Origin: Pogostemon cablin
Lineage: Eukaryota > Streptophyta > Magnoliopsida > Lamiales > Lamiaceae
Assembly (NCBI GenBank): GCA_023678885.1
Contig: CM042983.1
Span: 25,216,279 to 25,280,278, forward strand
Direction of reading: 5' to 3'
DNA length: 64,000 nt
Part shown: positions 57,242-64,000 of the stretch, one piece after another
Numbering within the stretch: the stretch's first letter is position 1
Layout of the letters: each line of letters begins with the position of its first letter
Notes under the pieces: model-generated
The model's input: only the letters and a program-made list of their open reading frames with translations
What the model was told of the DNA's origin: nothing
Database searches by the model: none
Made by a program: the position numbers and the translations under genes

Positions 57242-57600
57242 AGTGTTTTGTAGTCATTATCTAAAGCAAATATACATATATCATAATCAATTTAAGTTCA
57301 TATGTAAATGTAAAATAATATAATAATTTAACCGATATAATTCTAATATTATGTTATAATAATATATTATTATTGTGTCTTATATATAATTATTGCCTCG
57401 TAGTCATTATCTAAAATATATACACGAGATCATATTCAAATAAATTTTTTGTTGTTACCTCTCATGTCTTAAGACGATTGATACACGATCAGAATTAAAT
57501 AAACTTTTATTTAATTTAATTATTATAAGACGATGTAATTGAATGTTTAATTTATAGAGGATAAATTTCCATAATTATATATATGGATCCATTCCCTACT
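57242..57600. repeat. Dispersed AT-rich repeat R1, copy 3
   Basis: Words shared with 40255-41276 and 47660-48439, ending in the leader word atatatatggatccattcc that precedes the gene-like blocks at 41277 and 48440. Here the gene-like part is missing. Confidence 0.6.
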
Positions 57601-57854
57601 TGTATAAACTTTTAAGGTCAGTGTTCAAACCCTTGAATGTACCATAACTTTTTATTTATTTTTTCTTTAGACATTGTTTTAGTTAATCTTTATTTTATTT
57701 ATTTTTATACATTAGTTTTATTTATATTATAATTTTTTTCTTTTTATAAGTTTCCTTCTCTTTGATCCTTTTAAATGGAATAATTTTTATCTTTTTATTT
57801 TTTCTTTCACGTGTTAAATTTTATTTCATACGTCAGTATATATTAGTTATACTT

Positions 57855-58049
57855 ATGTTGGAGTTAAACTTCCAAGTCATCTTCACACCTTTGATGTATT
57901 CAATGTTCGCCATTTAATCCCTTATGTTGGAGATGAACTTAGCGATGGAAATGGCGACGGCGACGAGACCGAGTATGATTTGAGGGCGAATCGTCTTCAA
58001 GATGGGGAGAAATGGCGACGAGACTGCGTTGTTATTATTCATGAATAGA
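57855..58049 (+). pseudogene. Ty3/gypsy integrase C-terminal fragment
   Basis: The frame reads VKLPSHLHTFDVFNVRHLIP, then YVGDELSDGNGDGD and DLRANRLQDGE. L-P-x-x-x-x-x-x-x-V-F-N-V-x-x-L-x-P-Y followed by D-L-R-x-N-x-x-Q-x-G-E is the usual end of plant gypsy polyproteins, after the integrase core. Nothing upstream continues the frame (57600-57850 is T-rich). It is a lone remnant. Confidence 0.6.
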
Positions 58050-58320
58050 TTTGATTGTGTATTCACTCCAAAATCCAAGATTGCTGCTGATAATTAGTTG
58101 ATTGATTTCTTTGATTGGCGTTGCTAATAAGTCACTTTCCATGTTTGCTGCTAATAAGATATTGTCGATACACAAGATTAAAATCAAATTAAGTTCATAT
58201 AGAGGTATAAAATAATTTAATAATATTCCACTTATAGAAAAATTCTCAATTCAAAGTCTGAAAAATTTGTAAACTAATATAAATTTAACAAACATAATTC
58301 TAATTTCACATAACTAATTT
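58050..58320. other. Intergenic, no gene seen
   Basis: Contains words of repeat R1 (gtacacaagattaaaatcaa type) and no frame. Confidence 0.4.
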
Positions 58321-58583
58321 ATTTATACAATTGTGAAGAGCTATCTATCTTCTCACTTGTTCAATCTCGATTATTCTCTATTGTTATCTATTTTATTTAC
58401 TATTTAATTATTTGTTTAATAGTTCATTAATTATTCCACAACTTAAATTACCAAAGCATATTTTTAGTTAATTTAGATAATAATAAGTTGATAATCATTC
58501 GATAAATATAACTTGATCGCTTGCCTGAACTACAATTACATCATTCATACTTGGGGATTAATTGGGTGTTGAGAAAATGCCCA
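58320..58583 (+). repeat. Truncated gypsy LTR end, plus orientation
   Basis: From tttagataataataagttg to cttggggattaattgggtgt and gagaaaatgccca it parallels the last 250 bp of LTR A (tttagataataattaaattg ... cttggggattaattttgcgt). The left boundary is uncertain. Confidence 0.55.
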
Positions 58584-58589
58584 GTAGGA

Positions 58590-59807
58590 CGAGTATGGGT
58601 CGAACCCAATGAAATAATTGAATTTAATTGTGTTTCTAAAGTAACTACAGGGGAAAATGGATTGAATCTAACAACAAATAAACATGAAAGTAAATAATTG
58701 AAAGAGAAAAAATAATTATAAAATTAAGATAACAAATAAAACAACCCTTGTACCAAGGATTTGATCCCCTCCCATATCCTAATTTATAAAATTGCAAGAA
58801 TTAAACATGACAACAATTACACAAACTCAAATTCCTAGGCTAATAGTACGACCAAATTAACCCGAAATGTTCTTATGTTTAGCAATTCAAGGTACGACCA
58901 CTAAATTACACTATTACGAGCAACCTTAACAGATTGGGTCTCGCAAATGCATTAAGACACCAGCATTAGAATTAATAAGCTATGAAAACCGACTAAGAAT
59001 CATACAACCTAAATTCTATTACACCTAGAGGGTCTTCCTCTCTTTCACTACTCAATTCAATCCTCACAACGATTACGGATTATGGATCATGAAATATCAA
59101 TAAGCATTTAAATAATTAAACTAGTTGAAAAGTCTAAAATAATCATCAAAATGCTATAAAAATGATTCAGGGCATGTAATAGAATAAATTCATATAAAAG
59201 TTTTTAATATGAAATTCAAAACAATTAAATAAATATTCTACATGAGGTTCACAATCCTTGGACTAGAAACGAAATTACATTATTAAAACCAAATTAAAAA
59301 TGATAAAATCGAATGTTCTTCGTGAATGGTGTTGGAGCTCCTTCGTCCTCAATCTACCTTCTGCCTTCGAAGGTGCAGCCCGGATGATGAACGTGTGTAA
59401 AGATGGTCTAAGGGGATGAATCTACCCCTTTTTAATTATTTCCTTCCTCTTATCCTCCTTCTTTGATAAGTTTATAATTTTGATCCTCAAATCATTACTT
59501 TCATAATTCTTTCATTTCCTTCCTCTTACCCTCCTAATATATCCAATAATAAAAATAGCAGTTATAATCACAAAAGAGAATACGGTTCTTTGGATACGTT
59601 TCAATCTGCCTCACTGAACACTGAGTTCTTCAGTGTCGTGACTTCAAAATTTATCTTATTTTTGACCTATTTCAATAACAAATAAAATAATTAAAGATCA
59701 AGGGTATAAAATATAAATAAGTTGTAATTAAAATTAAATAATTCACAACTCACGCGCATAAATAAGTGAATTTATCATAAATAATAGTGCAAAATTACTA
59801 CTTATCA
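58590..59807 (-). repeat. Gypsy-type LTR, minus orientation, probably solo
   Basis: On the minus strand it starts TGATAAGTAGTAATTTTGCA at 59807 and ends near gggttcgacccatactcg at 58600. That is like the LTR stretch near 4770 (atatcgaacccaaaggacgg). No primer site or internal frame follows. It abuts the plus-oriented LTR end at 58583. Confidence 0.55.
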
Positions 59808-59863
59808 GATATTGTGTCATAATATTAGGTGTGTCTTAATCATTAATTATTTAAAAAAAATAT

Positions 59864-59882
59864 ATATATATATATATATATA
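59864..59882 (+). repeat. (TA)n microsatellite
   Basis: About ten TA units in an R1-like AT-rich stretch. Confidence 0.9.
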
Positions 59883-60299
59883 TGAAAATACACGAAATTA
59901 GAACCAAATTAAATTCTATACGTATAAAATAATATAATAATATTATTATATTATTATTTAATAAAAGTGAGTGTACATCCTTTTATTGAATACGCACCCT
60001 TTATTAAATGCACACCCCTCTTTAATGTTTTATTTCTTAATTTTATTATATACAAATACTCCAAATTTACTCTTTTAAAATAAAAACTATACACACCATG
60101 CACACCCCCAAAACACTACCAAATCCCATCCGGTCTCTTATCCCCATCAAAATACAAATATTAAGCTATCAGCATCCATGGCAAGGACTGGAAAGCTTGT
60201 CGATGAACCAAATGTTACAAGTATCATTACCATCAACAGCCACAAGTGTCAGCAGCAGTTGCATATGCAGAATTCCTACTTTTAGATGCAGCAGTATAT

Positions 60300-60943
60300 C
60301 AGGGGCGGATCCAGGAATTTTTTTTCGGGGGTACGACGTAATTATAAAAATATTACTCCCTCCGTAAGTAACATGTGTTTTTTATATGCATAAATTAAGA
60401 AAAATTAATTTTTATATTTAAAGTTGCTTAGACGTGTGTAAAAAATGAGTATTTTAGATAATTTAATGAAAATATGTATAAAATTATTGAAATATGTGTA
60501 AAAAATAGATATTATTGAGATGTATTTCTACCATTTTTAGGAAAGTATATTTGCGCTGAAGCGGATAAAAAAAGTGTGAAGTAATTAGAGGGATGGAGGA
60601 AGTATTTGATATTCAAAATCGTATAATAATTAAATAACACCCTAAAATTATAATTATTGTTGACACCATCTACTTTTTATTTGTAAAAAGCAATGTAAGA
60701 CATTATTATTATGAGTTTATAGTGTAAATTTATTAAAAATTATGATAAATTGTTTATAAATTTATATTAATTAAATAATTTGGGATACAAATTAATTAAT
60801 ATATAACTATTTATATATATAAATATATATATATAAAATTTTAAAAATAAATTGAGGGTGGGGTGGGGTGGGGGTGGGGGTAGGGGGGTTGGGGGGGTTT
60901 TGGGGTACAGCCGTACCCCTTGTACCCCCTGTATCCGCCCCTG
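60300..60943. mobile_element. hAT-type MITE, 644 bp
   Basis: Ends caggggcggatccagg and, reversed, caggggcggatacagg, the well-known plant hAT terminus. A perfect 8-bp target duplication CAGTATAT lies at 60292-60299 and 60944-60951. A G-rich block (60855-60905) lies near the right end. A Stowaway-like MITE is nested inside. Confidence 0.94.
60356..60602. mobile_element. Stowaway-like MITE nested in the hAT MITE
   Basis: Left end ctccctccgtaagtaacat; right end, reversed, cttcctccatccctctaat; TA on both sides. More worn than the others. Confidence 0.65.
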
Positions 60944-61127
60944 CAGTATATGAATCAGCAATCGTATGTTCAGATAGCCATTGACACCCCCATAGCCATA
61001 CACTTCAAATTCATGATGAATTTAGCGGAACACTACCAAAACTCGTGTAACTTAAATGCTATTATTAGGAAAACCAAATCCAACACCTAACAAACTCGTT
61101 CATGAATTTGAGATGCAAAATTTGAGT

Positions 61128-61514
61128 TTATTTAGGATATAGTGTGGTCATTAATGCTTTTGTTATTGATGATGAGGAGTGGAGTGTCGTTACACTCTGA
61201 TTCTTGGAATCCCCAAAGTCCCCACCACCACTGTCCCTTGCTCGCAGTGGGAGAACAAATCCGCCGCCGGATCGAGGAGGCCTTGAATTCCGATAGCTCT
61301 GTAATATCTGGTTCTCCCGCAATTCTGTAGCGATAGTGGATGGAAAATTGGTTTTGTAGATCGGAATCTCACTCGCTTCTTCTTCTTCGATTTCGACCAA
61401 CGGCGGCGGTCGTTTAAAAGCCTTGAACTTGTAGCTTATAGCGGTGGATCTACTGTATGTGTGACGCTGTTGTGGCTCTTTCTTCGAATCAATTAAAGGA
61501 ACTGAAAATAGCAA
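61128..61514 (-). pseudogene. Hypothetical captured coding piece, 128 codons
   Basis: The longest clean frame of this element reads MLFSVPLIDSKKEPQQRHTY, later FKAFKRPPPLVEIEEEEASE and LRENQILQSYRNSRPPRSGG. The composition (charged, EEEE, glycine-rich end) fits a host coding exon rather than AT-rich noise. No domain recognised. It lies inside a probable Pack-MULE-like element, so it is most likely a captured fragment; expression unknown. Confidence 0.4.
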
Positions 61515-62040
61515 CTTAATGATAATATTGGGACATAAAAATGCACAGATTTTCTTCTCCTGATAATTGGAAAGAATTGTAGGCTTTGGAGTGAGAAGTA
61601 ATCAGAGGGAGTGTTGAAATTGCTATTTCAGTCTGTCATCATCTTCTCAAGCCCACCACCTTCAACTCTCTTAATTTTTGTTCCTTCCATACAATAACTT
61701 CTAGTTATAATTCATCCATCATCTAAATATGAATGAAAGAATATGGTGTTTCATTTAATTCTTGAAATCTTTAAATTAAAATAATCGAGGTTGAGCATCA
61801 AACCAGTATTTCTTCTTTTTCTAAAAACTTAAGAAATTAAAAATAATTGATCTTCGTTCACATATGCAAAAATTCACAACTCGTAATGTTTGATTTCTCA
61901 TATTTCTCATCCCAATATCTTTCTCAATCTTCTATAAATATTCATTTGCTCCATTCTGGAATTCATTTGACCGCAGAGTATATATCATTCAATCTGCGCA
62001 TAAATAATGAAAAAATTAGGGATTATAAAATAGGTATAAA
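61515..62040. other. Interior of the Pack-MULE-like element, no gene seen
   Basis: AT-rich; the 61847-62056 frame has no domain. Confidence 0.4.
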
Positions 62041-62202
62041 ATATAATTTAATTTAAAATATAGGGGTGTGTATTTAATGAATGAAAAGTAATTTAGACTT
62101 TTTAAAATTATATATTTTAATTATATAATAATGGGGTGTATACTGAATAAAAAGGGGTGTGTATTTAGTAGAACCCTGTACATTTATAGATATAAAATAA
62201 TA

Positions 62203-62493
62203 CTCCCTCCGTCCCACGTATTTTTACCCACTTTCCATTTTGGGGTGTCCCACGTATTTTTACACATTCCATTTTTGGCAAAAATACATAATATTTTATT
62301 ACCTACTTTTTACAATCCCAACAACTTTAATTACTTTTTTACACTTTATTCATCATTCCCAATAACTTTATTCACTTTTTCTTTTTAAATTACTAATTTA
62401 TCCCTACTTTCTCTTACATTATATATTAAAAAAATAAAACGTCTTAATCTCCGTGCCCGTACAAATGGGTAAAAATACCCGGGACGGAGGGAG
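62203..62493. mobile_element. Stowaway MITE
   Basis: ctccctccgtcccacgtatt at the left and, reversed, ctccctccgtcccgggtatt at the right, TA at 62201-62202 and 62494-62495. 291 bp. Confidence 0.9.
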
Positions 62494-62495
62494 TA

Positions 62496-62838
62496 TTATA
62501 ATTTTACAGATAAAATTTTAATTTCACGTATATCTAACATATTTATATAAATTTACGAGTACATATTCCCGCATAATATGCGGATACATAGTATTTTATA
62601 AGAAATAATTAGATAATCTAATATTAAATGCATATTGTAATTTAATAATGAGTATATACTCAAACTTTTGAAGATATATTTTTATTAATTGATTTATTTA
62701 TCATTTTAAGGTTTACTTTTTAATTTTAAATATAAAGATATACATTAGTTAGTAATATAATAATAATTAAAAAAATAGAAAGATTATATGTGATATTAAA
62801 ATAAAAAATAAAAATCTATATTATAACCAATCAATAAA
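62496..62838. other. AT-rich intergenic with a Helitron-like hairpin
   Basis: At 62568-62590 ccgcataatatgcgg is followed by atacatagtat, resembling a Helitron 3' hairpin, but no second end is seen. Confidence 0.35.
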
Positions 62839-63190
62839 GGCTAATTATAGTGTGCATCCGGGTGCACCCTATCTTAGGGTGCACCCATATACAAATATAA
62901 ACAAAAACATATACAATTATGAGCAAAAATGTATACAATTTAATTGTTAGTTTTTTTAATGAAAAATTGAGTGTGAAAAAATATATAATTATTAAAAAAC
63001 ATGTATACACTATTGAATAAAAAGTTATACACATGAATGCTAATTTTTTTTAATGAAATCTTATTGTGAAAAAAGTATACAATTATTACTAAACACGTAT
63101 ACAAAATAGAATAACATGTATACAAAATAGAATAAAAAGTCATACACATATGAGTGCACCCTTGCACTAGGGTGCACCCAATATACACTC
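62839..63190. mobile_element. MITE family G, copy 4
   Basis: Starts ggctaattatagtgtgcatc with catccgggtgcacc, ends ctagggtgcacccaatatac. Same internal order as copies 1 and 3. Confidence 0.87.
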
Positions 63191-63235
63191 ATCAATAAAT
63201 ATGATTAAAGCTGGTGTTTAATTTGAAGATATATA

Positions 63236-63237
<2 letters not shown>

Positions 63238-63304
<67 letters not shown>
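63238..63304. repeat. (AAT)n(ATT)n palindromic microsatellite
   Basis: About 11 AAT/ATA units switch to about 12 ATT/TAT units, so the tract is self-complementary and can form a long hairpin. Confidence 0.96.
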
Positions 63305-63305
<1 letters not shown>

Positions 63306-63528
63306 GTTGGATATATATTTTATTGATTGGTTTAATTATCTATTCTTAACCAATAAAAAAATATAATTAAAGGTGATATTTAATTTATAGATATACATGA
63401 ATAATATAATTAAAAGTAGAAAGATTATATATATGAAATTAAAATAAAAAATACGACAATTAATCACGTCGCAACACCTCATACTTTTAAAAAGTTATTT
63501 ATAGCAGCGTATTCGCAATTAGTATATA

Positions 63529-63753
63529 CTCCCTCCGTCCCACGCTAAGAGTCCCTTTTATTTTTGGGCACGCAGATTAAGGAGTATTATTATTTAATGT
63601 GTAGTGGGTAGTTGTATTAGTGGGTGTGGAGCCCATGTTTTAATTGTATTAGTGGGTGTGAGTGGGTCCCATGTGTCCAAAAAAGGAAATAGGACTTTTT
63701 GGGTGGGGCGACCAAAATGGTAAAATGACCCTCTTAGCTTGGGACGGAGGGAG
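63529..63753. mobile_element. Stowaway MITE
   Basis: ctccctccgtcccacgctaa at the left and, reversed, ctccctccgtcccaagctaa at the right, TA at 63527-63528 and 63754-63755. Interior words (ttattatttaatgtgtagtg) match those at 46928 and 50827. Confidence 0.92.
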
Positions 63754-63779
63754 TATAAGATAGGTTCTTATTTAATTTT

Positions 63780-64000
63780 GGTAGTTCTTGATTGTCCACT
63801 AGTCATTATTTAAAACAAATATACTTGGAAAATCAAATCAAATTAAGTTTATATATAGGTATAAAATAATATAATAATTTAACATATATGATTTTAATTT
63901 CACATATCTAACCTATTTATTTAGGCAAAGACTTTAATAGGACATGTCTTTTTTTTACTTTGGTGGAATCGGATTTAATTAATGAAAATGGGTTAAAAAT
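63780..64000. repeat. Dispersed AT-rich repeat R1, partial, to window end
   Basis: Words tataaaataatataataa and tttaatttcacatatctaac recur from the other R1 copies. No gene to the window end. Confidence 0.55.

Larger units (their letters stand above)
60180..61010 (+). pseudogene. Exon-like fragment interrupted by a hAT MITE
   Basis: With 60300-60951 (MITE plus one duplication copy) set aside, one frame reads QVSAAVAYAEFLLLDAAVYE, then SAIVCSDSH and a stop. It stays open exactly across the insertion point. The residues look codon-like, but I do not recognise the protein. Other frames are also open in part, so confidence is low. Confidence 0.35.
59965..62185. mobile_element. Probable gene-carrying DNA transposon (Pack-MULE-like)
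   Basis: The left edge reads gtgtacatccttttattgaa, tacgcaccc, ttaaatgcacacccctc. The right edge, reversed, reads gtacagggttctactaaata, cacacccctttttattcag and tatacacccc. So TIRs of at least 55 bp with an internal near-repeat face each other over 2.2 kb. Inside are gene-like pieces and a hAT MITE. No transposase. Confidence 0.5.

Noticed and set aside
62568..62590. Helitron 3' end hairpin
   Set aside because: A single short stem with no CTRR tail or 5' end is too weak to call an element.

Overview
This is a repeat-dominated stretch of an AT-rich nuclear genome of a flowering plant. The evidence is plant-type Ty3/gypsy retrotransposons with an aspartate-tRNA primer site, CACTA, hAT, Mutator-like and Stowaway DNA transposons, a tRNA-derived SINE, a TRIM element, and fragments of plant genes with introns (a ycf45/SPD1-like ATPase, an ATM-like FATC piece, an At5g15710-type F-box piece). 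I see no intact ordinary host gene. Almost every long reading frame belongs to a transposon or is a chance frame in a repeat.

Layout. (1) 1-6565: a minus-strand Athila/Tat-like LTR element with LTR, primer site and broken gag and protease, but no reverse transcriptase or integrase. Its gag carries six ~93-bp units built from the nonamer GGTTCGACC in both orientations, and the same motif cluster sits in its LTR. (2) 6566-10736: four ~1.03-kb tandem units, each with a purine-rich 48-bp minisatellite and an AT-rich half with a Helitron-like hairpin. (3) 10737-13384: a truncated minus-strand Tekay-like chromovirus (gag, zinc knuckle, protease with a lost catalytic Asp, RT) whose RT runs into a minisatellite. 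(4) 13385-18178: a non-autonomous CACTA element with a TAA target duplication and an ATM-like gene fragment. (5) 18247-31890: a compound retroelement LTR-internal-LTR-internal-LTR flanked by one perfect TAACA duplication. It is a gag-pro-less deletion derivative of the family at the left edge. Its middle LTR is split by a second CACTA element (23046-27426, TTG duplication) that carries exons and introns of a ycf45/SPD1-like AAA ATPase.

(6) 31891-64000: AT-rich intergenic DNA packed with small elements. These include a 338-bp Mutator-like MITE, two copies of a ~114-bp tandem repeat 18 kb apart in opposite orientation, an F-box pseudogene, a 1.3-kb fold-back element, at least eight Stowaway-like MITEs (one split by a SINE), a TRIM, a ~16-copy TATTCGGCC array inside a probable Mutator-like element, four copies of a 320-355 bp MITE with GTGCACCCGGGTGCAC-like ends, facing LTR ends, and a probable Pack-MULE-like element interrupted by a hAT MITE with a perfect 8-bp target duplication.

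The parts do not form an operon or pathway. They record nested insertions: the chromovirus was hit by a CACTA and then the LTR compound nearby, and that compound was hit by another CACTA. The most unusual items are the bidirectional, two-frame nonamer array in gag and LTR, the three-LTR compound with one target duplication, and the two gene-capturing CACTA elements.
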